Translations under genes and position numbers: made by a program
Notes under the pieces: model-generated
The model's input: the letters and a program-made list of their open reading frames with translations, nothing else
Database searches by the model: none
What the model was told of the DNA's origin: nothing
In this document: positions 13,711-20,834 of the stretch, in pieces
Layout of the letters: the number at the start of each line of letters is the position of its first letter
Numbering within the stretch: the first letter of the stretch is position 1
Assembly: GCA_964432465.1 (NCBI GenBank)
Contig: CAYSNI010000065.1
Span: 1-21,232, forward strand
From: JAHFLQ01 sp964432465
GTDB lineage: Bacteria > Patescibacteriota > Minisyncoccia > UBA6257 > WO2-44-18
Length of the DNA: 21,232 nt
Direction: 5' to 3'

Positions 13711-13890
13711 TTATGAATTGTTAGTTTTGTCTCCTCCGATCACAATCATCCAAAGAGCGATCAGAGTCACTAAAACACCGACGACGACCTGATTCCAAAG
13801 CGCCGGCGTAATTCTCCAATAGCCTAAAATCCATGGAGAAACAGCTATCCAAATACCCAAGCTAAACAGTACCCAGTTTAACCATTTCAT
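13711..13890 (-). CDS. SPW-type small membrane protein
   Basis: The reverse strand encodes 59 residues. The chain is two transmembrane helices: WLNWVLFSLGIWIAVSPWIL, then, after a short GYWRITPALWNQ turn, a hydrophobic helix up to MIVIGG. A polar DKTNNS tail follows. The Ser-Pro-Trp triplet at 18-20 and the Trp-Asn pair at 32-33 match the SPW repeat family, membrane proteins of unknown role. It heads the redox operon, with the glutaredoxin starting 4 nt after its stop. Its ATG lies at the foot of a 16-bp inverted repeat and lacks a Shine-Dalgarno sequence. Confidence 0.72.
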   Translation of the reverse strand: MKWLNWVLFSLGIWIAVSPWILGYWRITPALWNQVVVGVLVTLIALWMIVIGGDKTNNS

Positions 13891-14001
13891 CCCGTTAGAA
13901 GTGGGACCGATTCTGCGACGTAAGATTTATAATCATAGATTTATTTGAAAGTATCCGGCGTAAGATGGACGGCCGAGTTGGGCAGCCACTTCTAACGGGA
14001 T
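13889..14001. repeat. 113-bp element bounded by perfect 16-bp inverted repeats (leader hairpin)
   Basis: ATCCCGTTAGAAGTGG (13889-13904) and its exact reverse complement (13986-14001) flank about 81 bp. That interior holds two similar direct copies of a CG-x-CGTAAGAT motif (about 13914-13926 and 13953-13966). On the minus-strand transcript the 3' arm ends inside the SPW start codon. The arms can pair to close the start. I see no target-site duplication. It could be a mobile palindromic element (MITE-like) or a regulatory leader. Confidence 0.7.
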
Positions 14002-14004
14002 CAT
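13933..14004 (-). CDS. Possible 23-codon leader peptide ORF
   Basis: ATG at 14004, 7 nt after a perfect TATAAT (14012-14017), opens a 23-codon frame (MIPLEVAAQLG...) ending in TGA at 13933-13935. Its first six codons lie in the 5' arm of the inverted repeat that masks the SPW start. Translation of this ORF would melt the arm. There is no homology that I recognise, and the frame may be accidental. Confidence 0.35.
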   Translation of the reverse strand: MIPLEVAAQLGRPSYAGYFQINL

Positions 14005-14011
14005 CCCCTTT

Positions 14012-14017
14012 ATTATA
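14012..14017 (-). promoter_or_regulatory. -10 box of the redox operon
   Basis: TATAAT on the minus strand, 7 nt before the ATG at 14004. No -35 at standard spacing is seen. The transcript would run through the leader ORF and hairpin into SPW, glutaredoxin and the rest of the operon. Confidence 0.55.
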
Positions 14018-14036
14018 GTACATAAGGTCAATATAT

Positions 14037-14064
14037 AAAAAATCTCCGTTTAAACGGAGATTTT
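14037..14064 (-). terminator. Intrinsic terminator after the CPBP operon
   Basis: AAAATCTCCG (14039-14048), loop TTTAAA and CGGAGATTTT (14055-14064) form a perfect 26-bp palindrome. On the minus strand it is followed by TTTTTTATAT. It lies 15 bases beyond the stop of the downstream CPBP gene. Confidence 0.88.
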
Positions 14065-14079
14065 GGAAGATTAAGAAGG

Positions 14080-14706
14080 CTAGTTCCAGAATCCCGGCCC
14101 AACTCGCATCCCGTGATGCAGAAGATCTTGAGCCAGGAGATACTTAACTGCCGTTCCAAGCAAGCCGTGAGCGAAAGCGATGGCATAAATATTACGATAT
14201 CGGAGAAAGAAGTAAGACGTTCCGACGCCGAGAATCAATGTCGTAAGCACAAGGAGCGGGTTCGGCAGATGCACAATCGCGAACAAAATCCCGGTGATGA
14301 AGGCCGCCTTCCAAGTACCATCAACACATTTCGCGATCCGATTGGCGAGATAACTCTGGAGAAGGAACTGTTGGATAATCGCCCAGGTCGGATATCCGAG
14401 TTTTTTCGCCATGTTGCTCCAAAGCGCTTCCTTGGCGAACACCTCCGGATTGAGAATCCATGCCAAAAGAAAAAGTCCTCCGAAGCAGGCGAGGGTAAAC
14501 AGCCAGAAACTTTTCTGACCCTGGCCGAAACCGAGGTCTTCCCATGTGTCTTTACGAATCCGAATACTGGTAGCAATCCAAATGAGTCCCAATAAGCCGA
14601 CTCCTAACCTCCAGGATAAGCCTCGAGGACAAATCCAGATTGCTAGCATCAGCAGAGAAAAGAATGACAAAACTTCAAGGATGAAAGACTTCTTATGCGG
14701 GATCAT
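14080..14706 (-). CDS. CPBP-family membrane protein with a degenerate first motif
   Basis: 208 residues from the ATG at 14706, which overlaps the TGA of the upstream CPBP gene (ATGA). An in-frame TTG at 14739 lies deep inside that gene and is not chosen. It has six or so hydrophobic helices. The CPBP/Abi layout is recognisable: FAIVHLPNP (His146) is motif 2 and FAHGLLGT (His180) is motif 3. Motif 1, normally EExxxR, reads QQFLLQSYLANR, so the two catalytic glutamates are glutamines. CPBP proteins are intramembrane proteases of the CAAX-processing/Rce1 superfamily. This copy may be inactive or use other residues. AGAGG just before the ATG and the overlap imply translational coupling to its partner. 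Confidence 0.75.
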   Translation of the reverse strand: MIPHKKSFILEVLSFFSLLMLAIWICPRGLSWRLGVGLLGLIWIATSIRIRKDTWEDLGFGQGQKSFWLFTLACFGGLFLLAWILNPEVFAKEALWSNMAKKLGYPTWAIIQQFLLQSYLANRIAKCVDGTWKAAFITGILFAIVHLPNPLLVLTTLILGVGTSYFFLRYRNIYAIAFAHGLLGTAVKYLLAQDLLHHGMRVGPGFWN

Positions 14707-15686
14707 CCTCTGCCACCTTCCTTGAAGAAGACGAGCCAAGTTGTATCTACTAGCGAGTGTAGGACAGCTGGAACTACTAACGACTTAGTTTTTATATAAA
14801 CAAGCCCATACCCAAGTCCGGCCACAGCAGCGAAGCCGACATAGTGCCAGTTTGGCACACCGAACTGGCCGACCTTATTGTTAATATGCGCAAAGCCGAA
14901 AATAGCCGAAGCCATCAACAAGCCAAGCACATTACCGAACTTCATGGACAGCCGGTTCTGAATCAGGCCTCGAAATATCAGCTCTTCGGCAAAGCCGGGA
15001 GCGAAAAACATTCCCGTAGCCAAAGTCAGATAAGCGACCGTCACAAACAGCCAGGTCGGCAACGTGGACCAGAAACCAGTCTGCTCTTTAAGAATCTTGT
15101 AGTTCACTCCAAAGTGCTCCACAAAACCCGCAAACCAGGCCGGTGGTAGAATAACCAGATAGAAGGCCAGATAAACGCCGGCCGCCCAAAGCCAATCCCG
15201 CTTCTTTGTTTTCCAGTCACAGCCGATATCAAAGCGACGCCAACCTGTGAACGCAATCATCGCGTAGACAATCGCGCTAAAGGCAACTAAAGGATATTTA
15301 AATCCCTTCTCGCCGAACTGAATGCCTTTTTGCACCAGGCCAAGCTCAATCGGGAGCCACAGCAACGCCACCAGCGCGAGATGAGCCAAGACGAGCGAGC
15401 CGTTTTTAACTCCGACCCTTCCAGTTAGGTAAAGGAACACAGTCGGTAGGATAAAGTACCCGACCACCCATAAAAAATCATTCAGGTAGTTAGTTTTTCC
15501 AGAAGCACCCAAGGATGCGAGAACATTGATTAAGCTGTACGGCACAAGAAAAAGTACGGCCAAAATCGCGATTGAATAATCCTGAGCGAACCAATTAGCA
15601 ACTTTTTCCCGGATCCTTTTACTTATCAGCAACAAAATCATTCCCGCTAGTCCAAGAGTGAATACCAGCGCCACCATCCTAGACAT
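14703..15686 (-). CDS. CPBP-family intramembrane metalloprotease-like protein
   Basis: 327 residues from the ATG at 15686, with AGGAGG 6 nt upstream. The TTG at 15692 has no spacing from the SD and is rejected. About eight hydrophobic helices are visible. The C-terminal CPBP (CAAX protease, Abi) domain carries all three motifs: AEELIFRG with E234, E235 and R239; FGFAHINN with H267; and VLHSLVD with H310. In related proteins these residues build the glutamate/histidine catalytic site inside the membrane. Bacterial members act in prenyl-protein-like processing, bacteriocin self-immunity or signalling, and the substrate here is unknown. The gene is first in a two-gene operon with a motif-1-degenerate paralogue. 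A -35/-10 promoter precedes it and a strong terminator closes the operon. Confidence 0.9.
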   Translation of the reverse strand: MSRMVALVFTLGLAGMILLLISKRIREKVANWFAQDYSIAILAVLFLVPYSLINVLASLGASGKTNYLNDFLWVVGYFILPTVFLYLTGRVGVKNGSLVLAHLALVALLWLPIELGLVQKGIQFGEKGFKYPLVAFSAIVYAMIAFTGWRRFDIGCDWKTKKRDWLWAAGVYLAFYLVILPPAWFAGFVEHFGVNYKILKEQTGFWSTLPTWLFVTVAYLTLATGMFFAPGFAEELIFRGLIQNRLSMKFGNVLGLLMASAIFGFAHINNKVGQFGVPNWHYVGFAAVAGLGYGLVYIKTKSLVVPAVLHSLVDTTWLVFFKEGGRG

Positions 15687-15722
15687 CAGCAACCTCCTAT
15701 TCGATTTTCAAATAACGCAAAA

Positions 15723-15751
15723 ATCTTACAACAAAAAGGTCTAAAAATCAA
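15723..15751 (-). promoter_or_regulatory. Sigma-70-type promoter of the CPBP operon
   Basis: On the minus strand: TTGATT (15746-15751), exactly 17 bp, TAAGAT (15723-15728). The leader of about 30 nt ends with AGGAGG (15693-15698) before the ATG at 15686. Confidence 0.65.
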
Positions 15752-15796
15752 TTGTCCGGAACCCGATAATCGAAGCTGGAATTTCCCAATTTTTTG

Positions 15797-15867
15797 TCGG
15801 GGCGCTGGGAATCGAACCCAGCCTTCACGCACCCGAAGCGTGTGTACTGCCGATATACTACGCCCCG
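15797..15867 (-). tRNA. tRNA-Pro (anticodon CGG)
   Basis: The minus strand folds as a complete 71-nt tRNA. The 7-bp acceptor is CGGGGCG/CGCCCCG. The D stem is GTAT/GTAC with a short 7-nt loop containing GG. The anticodon stem CACGC/GCGTG encloses TTCGGGT, giving anticodon CGG with G37, typical of proline tRNA. A 4-nt variable loop is followed by T stem CTGGG/CCCAG around TTCGATT, and the discriminator is A. It reads CCG codons. The 3' CCA is not encoded (ACA follows), so the CCA-adding enzyme encoded just upstream would be needed to mature it. Confidence 0.93.
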
Positions 15868-15890
15868 GCAAAAAATTACGAAATAACTAA

Positions 15891-15948
15891 GGCTCCCTAG
15901 ACTCTGCGAGTCAGCCTTCGCTGAAATTGCTTCGAACAAGCAAGCTTC
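15891..15948. repeat. Paired hairpins between the cca gene and tRNA-Pro
   Basis: GACTC-TGC-GAGTC (15900-15912), framed by GGCT/AGCC (15891-15894, 15913-15916), and TTGCTT-CGAAC-AAGCAA (15927-15943) lie in the 92-bp gap. Neither is followed by a T tract on the minus strand, so they are weak terminators at best. They may be processing signals or repeat debris. Confidence 0.4.
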
Positions 15949-15959
15949 ATCAAAGTAGA

Positions 15960-17468
15960 CTACTTCACAAAGTACTTCTTCTTTAGCTCAGCGTCAATTC
16001 TTTCCTGTGCCTCGCTGGCCGAATCTTTCGCTTGAGAAGAAAGGGACCTGAGTTCTTTCTCCGAAAACTTATTTAATTCGCTCGCCCGCTTTAAAAGGTA
16101 GTCTTTATTGTTTCGCTTAGGGTCATCCAATACGTCTTCAAGTAATACGCTTAGCACAGCGCCAATTTTCGGACCGGGCTCTATTTCTAACTCACGCATA
16201 ATATCGCTACCATTAACTTTCAGCATTTTCGGGCTGATCGGATCTTGCTCAACTTTTTCCACCATAGCCTGAAGATAGCGCAGACGATACGGTTGAGCTT
16301 TGGCCACTCCGGATCCGATGCGATCGGCTTCGCGAAGCTTCATCAGATCGTTCATATTTTCAATACCCACCCGACTGACTAATCGGCGAACTCCTTTCAA
16401 GGTAACTATTTCTGGATCGTAAACAAACATATGCTCTTTGACTAAAAGCGCTATCCTCTCGGTCATCTCTTTTGGAAAATGCAAACGGTCTAATGCCTCT
16501 AAAGTCATTCTTTCTCCCACGTGCTGGTGCTGATAAAAAGTCCAATCACCTCGTTTCCCTTTATTAATCTTTCCACCCCGCAGATCGTTTTTCCATTGGC
16601 GGACTCTTGATTTACCAATATCATGTAAAAGAGAGGCGACCCGCAGGTGCAAAGAAAAATTATTTTTAACCGCGTATTCAAGAGAGCGAACGTTATGCTC
16701 AAACACAGTGTAAATGTGGTGCAAATTCTGCTCCATTCCCACGCCTTCTTCCAATTCCGGAATGATAATTTTTAGAAGGCCGGATCTTTGTAGGTCGCGT
16801 ACCCCTTCCTGAGCATTAGAAGTAACTAACAATTTTTGAAACTCATCTCTAGTTCTTTCTTTGGCCACAAATTCAATCAAGCCATGTTCTTGAACCAATG
16901 CGTCCCAAGTTTTTTTCTCAATCGTAAAATCCAGCTGGGCGGCAAAGCGAATCGCCCGCATTACACGTAAGGCATCCTCTTGAAAACGCTTCTCGGGATT
17001 ACCAACTGCCCGGATAATCTTGTTCTTCAAATCCATCTGGCCACTAAACGGATCCACTAGCTCCTGATCACTATCTTTTGATGCTGGACTTAAATTTAAC
17101 GCCATAGCGTTCACGGTAAAATCACGCCGAGATAGATCGTCACCTACCGTGCGCGCGAATCGCACCACGTCCGGATGACGCTTATCAGTGTAAGGACCGT
17201 CCACGCGAAAAGTAGTCACTTCCACAATTTTCAAAGCTACGTCTTCGCTGTCCGTTTTTACCCCGACAGTACCGAATCGATTTTCATAAACACTGTCAGG
17301 AAAAAGCTTTTGAATTTCCTTCGGAGTTGCGTTAGTAGTTAAATCCCAATCCTTTGGTTCGCGACCCAGCAAAAGATCCCGCAGGCATCCGCCGACAAGA
17401 TATGCCTCAAAGCCGGACTGAGCCAGCTTTTTGGCTATTTGATTTATCTCCTTTGGTATTTTTAACAC
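15960..17468 (-). CDS. cca: CCA-adding tRNA nucleotidyltransferase with HD domain
   Basis: 502 residues from a GTG at 17468, beginning MLKIPKEINQIAKKL. The polymerase-beta-like head has VGGCLRDLLLG (25-35) and the catalytic pair D40-W-D42. RRDFTVNAMAL and the neck block EDALRVMRAIRFAAQL identify a class II CCA-adding enzyme. An HD domain follows, with LLHDIGKS and QHQHVGER, then KEHMF. It adds CCA to tRNA 3' ends from CTP and ATP without a template; HD domains in this family have phosphohydrolase activity. The C-terminal about 60 residues are charged helices. It starts 9 nt after the DsbA-like gene stop without an SD site, so co-transcription is probable. The tRNA-Pro immediately downstream lacks an encoded CCA. 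Confidence 0.95.
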   Translation of the reverse strand: MLKIPKEINQIAKKLAQSGFEAYLVGGCLRDLLLGREPKDWDLTTNATPKEIQKLFPDSVYENRFGTVGVKTDSEDVALKIVEVTTFRVDGPYTDKRHPDVVRFARTVGDDLSRRDFTVNAMALNLSPASKDSDQELVDPFSGQMDLKNKIIRAVGNPEKRFQEDALRVMRAIRFAAQLDFTIEKKTWDALVQEHGLIEFVAKERTRDEFQKLLVTSNAQEGVRDLQRSGLLKIIIPELEEGVGMEQNLHHIYTVFEHNVRSLEYAVKNNFSLHLRVASLLHDIGKSRVRQWKNDLRGGKINKGKRGDWTFYQHQHVGERMTLEALDRLHFPKEMTERIALLVKEHMFVYDPEIVTLKGVRRLVSRVGIENMNDLMKLREADRIGSGVAKAQPYRLRYLQAMVEKVEQDPISPKMLKVNGSDIMRELEIEPGPKIGAVLSVLLEDVLDDPKRNNKDYLLKRASELNKFSEKELRSLSSQAKDSASEAQERIDAELKKKYFVK

Positions 17469-17477
17469 AGGAAATAT

Positions 17478-18167
17478 TTAACGGGCACTACGAAGAGCGG
17501 CCTCAATCTCAGCCTTAAAAGACTCATAAGACACCGCGCCGGAAATTAGCTTGCTGTTAACAAATGTAGCCGGAGTGCCTTGCACGCCCGCCGCAACGCC
17601 ATCGTTATAATCCTTTTCTATCTCAGCGCGATATTTTTCAGACGTCATACAAGAATCGAACGCTTTAGCTTCAAGCCCAAGCTTAGAAGCAATAGATTTG
17701 AAAAGAGCGCTTGAAAGATTACCATTATTCTCCCTACCGTCAGCAATCTCAACCTGATAAAGCTCGTCATGATAGGCCCAAAACTTTCCTTGGTCAGCAG
17801 CGCATTGAGAAGCCAGAGCCGCGCCTTGTGATTCCGGTCCAAGAAAAGCGAAGTCACGATAAATCATTTTTACCTTCCCGGTCTTTATATATTCCTCACG
17901 AAGCCGCGGCTCAACTTGCTGGAAAAAACGCGCGCAAAAAGGACACTGATAGTCGCCGAACTCCACCACCGCAACCGAGGCATCAGAGCTACCTAAAATA
18001 ACGTCATCGTCCATGAGATTTTGGCTGTTCGGCAACACCTGTGCGAGAGGAGGATTAACCGCCTCCGATCCAGTTGTATATACAAGGGCGCCGGCAATCA
18101 AAAGAGCCGCGATTACGATCGCGCCGGGTAAAAAAATGTCCTTATCTTTCTTTTGACTATCATCCAT
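17478..18167 (-). CDS. Membrane-anchored DsbA-like thiol-disulfide oxidoreductase
   Basis: 229 residues. A charged N-terminus (MDDSQKKDKD) is followed by one membrane helix at about 12-31, leaving the rest outside. The thioredoxin-fold domain (about 53-229) starts VILGSSDASVAVVEFGDYQCPFC with the redox pair C75-P-F-C78, as in DsbA/DsbG-type Thioredoxin_4 proteins. It continues through a helical insertion to GVQGTPATFVNSKLISG, which holds the cis-proline loop. Two further cysteines (QCAAD, DSCMT) lie in the helical part. It probably introduces or reshuffles disulfides in secreted proteins; no DsbB or VKOR partner is in view. TATAAT precedes the ATG by 9 nt and overlaps the promoter of the divergent glycosyltransferase. 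Confidence 0.92.
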   Translation of the reverse strand: MDDSQKKDKDIFLPGAIVIAALLIAGALVYTTGSEAVNPPLAQVLPNSQNLMDDDVILGSSDASVAVVEFGDYQCPFCARFFQQVEPRLREEYIKTGKVKMIYRDFAFLGPESQGAALASQCAADQGKFWAYHDELYQVEIADGRENNGNLSSALFKSIASKLGLEAKAFDSCMTSEKYRAEIEKDYNDGVAAGVQGTPATFVNSKLISGAVSYESFKAEIEAALRSAR

Positions 18168-18176
18168 ACTTTCCTT

Positions 18177-18184
18177 ATTATAAA
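18177..18184. promoter_or_regulatory. Interlocked divergent -10 boxes (DsbA-like / glycosyltransferase)
   Basis: Minus: TATAAT (18177-18182), 9 nt before the DsbA-like ATG at 18167. Plus: TATAAA (18179-18184), 6 nt before the glycosyltransferase ATG at 18191. The two boxes share four base pairs in TTATTATAA, so binding on one strand excludes the other. Confidence 0.6.
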
Positions 18185-18190
18185 GGCAAC

Positions 18191-19528
18191 ATGACCTTAA
18201 CTGTCAAGCTAAAGCAGCTAGTTTTGATATTGGGCGACGTTCTCGTCCTCTACGCATCCCTAACTATCACCCTTTTTTTGCGTTACCAAGGCTTATCCGG
18301 AGAAATTTGGGATCTCCACTTATGGCCGTTCACGGTGGTTTTCCTCATCTGGCTAGTGACTCTATACATCGGCGGACTCTACGACCTACGCTCGCTTAAA
18401 AATGATGTTGATTTCGCCCGAAGCCTGCTTTCTTTAGTAGTCATTAATGGCATAATTGCGACGTTACTTTTTTATTTCGTACCGGTTTTCGGGATCTCGC
18501 CCCGCGCGAACATGTTTGCCTTCATGGCCATCTATGGTCTAGCCGCGTATCTCTGGCGCACAATTTTCAACACAATTCTTAGCGCCGGCTCACCGCCAAA
18601 TAAAATTTTAATGGTTGGCTATAACAAAACAGTGGAGGAGGTGGTGGGGCATATACAGCAAAACCCTCAGCTGGGCTACGAAGTAAATTTCTGGATGAAA
18701 GAAGGCTTGCAAGATAAAGAACTAGATCACCTTTCTCAAATCATTATTGATAATAAAATCAACGTTATTGTCGTACCGGCGCATATTAAGAAAAATTCTA
18801 AAGCGGCGAGGCTGATCTATAAAAATATTATCCTCGGCATAGAGGTGCTGGATCTTTCAGAGTTGTATGAAAAAGTTTTTAAAAAACTGCCCCTCGCAGA
18901 ACTCGAGGAAGTCTGGTTTCTGGAAAATATTGCCAAAAGCCATAAAATATACGAATTTTTTAAAAAGCCGATTGAAATATTTTTAGCAATCACAATCGGC
19001 ATTATTCTTCTCCCCTTAATAATTATCATTGCCTTGCTAATCGCCATCTCCTCGCCGGGACCGATTATCTACAAGCAAACCCGTGCCGGCGAGGGAGAAA
19101 GAGGATTTAAAATATTGAAATTTCGAACCATGCGGATAGACGCTGAAAAAGACGGTCCACAATGGTCGGCTGGCACTAAAGACGCCAGAGTTACTGCGAT
19201 CGGAAAAATTCTCCGCCGCACACATCTTGACGAACTCCCTCAACTTCTCAATATAATCACCGGCGATCTTTCGTTTGTCGGTCCTAGGCCGGAACGTCCG
19301 GAGTTTGTCACGCAATTAAAAAAAGACGTGCCTTATTTTGAGCTGCGTCTTTTAGTGCGCCCGGGAATCACCGGCTGGGCCCAGATCAACTACAAATATG
19401 GCGCTTCCGTTGAGGATTCCTACGAAAAACTTCAGTACGATATGTACTATCTGAAAAATCGCTCGCTGGCCTTAGATTTCTTAATTCTGCTGCGAACGGT
19501 AAAATATTTATTTGCCTCGCACTCCTAA
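18191..19528 (+). CDS. Undecaprenyl-phosphate sugar phosphotransferase (WbaP/ExoY-like)
   Basis: 445 residues from the ATG at 18191. The frame is open upstream to 18074, but that extension overlaps the DsbA-like gene and precedes the first helix by 39 charged residues. Four to five membrane helices (about 8-120) precede a Rossmann-like CoA-binding_3 region (KILMVGYNKTVEEVV). A membrane re-entrant helix then leads to the catalytic phosphoglycosyltransferase domain: SPGPIIYKQTRAGEGERGF, KFRTM, LDELPQLLNII with the Asp-Glu pair, GDLSFVGPRPERPEF and RPGITGWAQ. It transfers a sugar-1-phosphate from a UDP-sugar to the lipid carrier, the first step of a surface glycan. It is coupled to the flippase gene, whose ATG abuts this TAA. 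Confidence 0.93.
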   Translation: MTLTVKLKQLVLILGDVLVLYASLTITLFLRYQGLSGEIWDLHLWPFTVVFLIWLVTLYIGGLYDLRSLKNDVDFARSLLSLVVINGIIATLLFYFVPVFGISPRANMFAFMAIYGLAAYLWRTIFNTILSAGSPPNKILMVGYNKTVEEVVGHIQQNPQLGYEVNFWMKEGLQDKELDHLSQIIIDNKINVIVVPAHIKKNSKAARLIYKNIILGIEVLDLSELYEKVFKKLPLAELEEVWFLENIAKSHKIYEFFKKPIEIFLAITIGIILLPLIIIIALLIAISSPGPIIYKQTRAGEGERGFKILKFRTMRIDAEKDGPQWSAGTKDARVTAIGKILRRTHLDELPQLLNIITGDLSFVGPRPERPEFVTQLKKDVPYFELRLLVRPGITGWAQINYKYGASVEDSYEKLQYDMYYLKNRSLALDFLILLRTVKYLFASHS

Positions 19529-20803
19529 ATGGGAAAGAAAATCTTGGGCTGGCTCTTAAATAATCGAACTACCGAACAAACCATCGCCAAAAACACGTTT
19601 TGGCTTTTTGCCGGCCAGATCGGTAGTCGACTTCTTCGAGCCATTATTGTCATCTATTCAGCTCGCATTTTAGGCGCGAGTAGCTGGGGAGCGTTTTCCT
19701 ATGCCATTGGCATCGCCGCGTTTCTAACTATTTTTTCCGACATCGGTATTAACGCGCTGATCACTAAAGAAGCTTCCCGAAACCCGAATTTGAAAAATCG
19801 CTACCTATCTACTGCTCTTTTTATCAAACTTTTTCTCTTAATTATTTTTATAATTGGCGTCGCCATTGCCGCTCCATACCTTAGCAACATCAAAGAAGCG
19901 GCAGGTCTTATTCCAATCATTATATTCGTGTTCGCTTTTGACACATTGCGAGATCTTGGATCGGCGCTGAGTAGGGCGATGGAGAAAATGGAGATTGAGG
20001 CCGGAATCAACATCTTCACAAACTTGGCAATCGTCATTCTTGGATTTACTCTCTTATCAATAAGCCCGACCAGTCAATCACTCGCGATTGCCTACGCGCT
20101 CGGTAGTGGCTTGGGATTAGTCGCTATTTTCTTTGCTTTGAGAAAGCACTTCAGTGGCCTCCTCAAAAACTTCACTTTCTCTTTGATCAAGCCGATAGTT
20201 ACTACCGCCTGGCCATTCGGCCTAATGGGCCTCATGGGCGTAGTAATGCTCAATACGGACATCGTCATGCTCGGTTGGTTAGTACCACCGGAATGGGTGG
20301 GATTCTATTCCGCCGCTCAAAAACCAATACAACTTCTTTATGTATTGCCGGCATTACTCGCGAGTAGTGTGTTCCCGGTAATGTCCCGCCTCGCCAAAAG
20401 TGATCCGACGGCGCTTAGGCTTCTGCTTAAAAAATACACTAGAATAGTTCTCATTGTAGCAGTGCCAGTAATGATACTCGGATTTATCCTTGCCGTACCG
20501 ATCATCACCACGCTCTTTGGATCAGCCTATCTACCGGCGGCAACATCCTTTCGGATCCTGATTCTCACAGTAATCATTGTGTACCCTGCCACACTTATTG
20601 GTAACGCGATCTTTGCTTATGATCATCATAGAGAATTTATAAAATTCTCTATCGCCGCGATTCTAGGAAACGTGGTCTTTAACGCTCTATTAATTCCGCC
20701 GCTCGGCATCGAAGGGGCGGCTATCTCCACGCTTTTCACTCAACTAATCACCAACGCCATGATCTGGCGGAAAGCAAGAAAAATTATTCTGGCTATTCAC
20801 TAA
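19529..20803 (+). CDS. Wzx-type polysaccharide flippase
   Basis: 424 residues with twelve to fourteen hydrophobic helices throughout. The N-terminus (TIAKNTFWLFAGQIGSRLLRAIIVIYSARILGASSWGAFSYA) is the standard start of the MVF/MATE-type polysaccharide flippases, and ALITKEASRN is a second family block. These proteins move lipid-linked oligosaccharide across the cytoplasmic membrane. Given the adjacent glycosyl-1-phosphate transferase, it likely exports the glycan that enzyme starts. The ATG follows the upstream TAA directly, and no separate promoter is visible. No terminator is evident immediately after the stop; nested palindromes begin 32 bases later. Confidence 0.9.
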   Translation: MGKKILGWLLNNRTTEQTIAKNTFWLFAGQIGSRLLRAIIVIYSARILGASSWGAFSYAIGIAAFLTIFSDIGINALITKEASRNPNLKNRYLSTALFIKLFLLIIFIIGVAIAAPYLSNIKEAAGLIPIIIFVFAFDTLRDLGSALSRAMEKMEIEAGINIFTNLAIVILGFTLLSISPTSQSLAIAYALGSGLGLVAIFFALRKHFSGLLKNFTFSLIKPIVTTAWPFGLMGLMGVVMLNTDIVMLGWLVPPEWVGFYSAAQKPIQLLYVLPALLASSVFPVMSRLAKSDPTALRLLLKKYTRIVLIVAVPVMILGFILAVPIITTLFGSAYLPAATSFRILILTVIIVYPATLIGNAIFAYDHHREFIKFSIAAILGNVVFNALLIPPLGIEGAAISTLFTQLITNAMIWRKARKIILAIH

Positions 20804-20834
20804 AGCGACTTACCACCCTTAACAACCTAAGCGA

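Noticed and set aside
13889..14001. Integron attC site, suggested by the GTTAGAA and TTCTAAC ends
   Set aside because: In attC the order on the strand is RYYYAAC first and GTTRRRY last. Here GTTAGAA comes first and TTCTAAC last, the seventh base does not fit, and no integrase or cassette array is present.
14113..14595. Plus-strand 160-aa frame opposite the second CPBP gene
   Set aside because: It is antisense to a gene with clear CPBP histidine motifs and is rich in charged residues without recognisable motifs.
15748..15939. 63-aa and 61-aa minus-strand frames across the tRNA region
   Set aside because: They read straight through the tRNA-Pro gene and its flanking hairpins, so they are chance frames.
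18074..18190. Longer start for the glycosylphosphotransferase (39 extra residues)
   Set aside because: The extension is antisense to the DsbA-like coding region, is highly basic, and lies upstream of the -10 box that fits the ATG at 18191.
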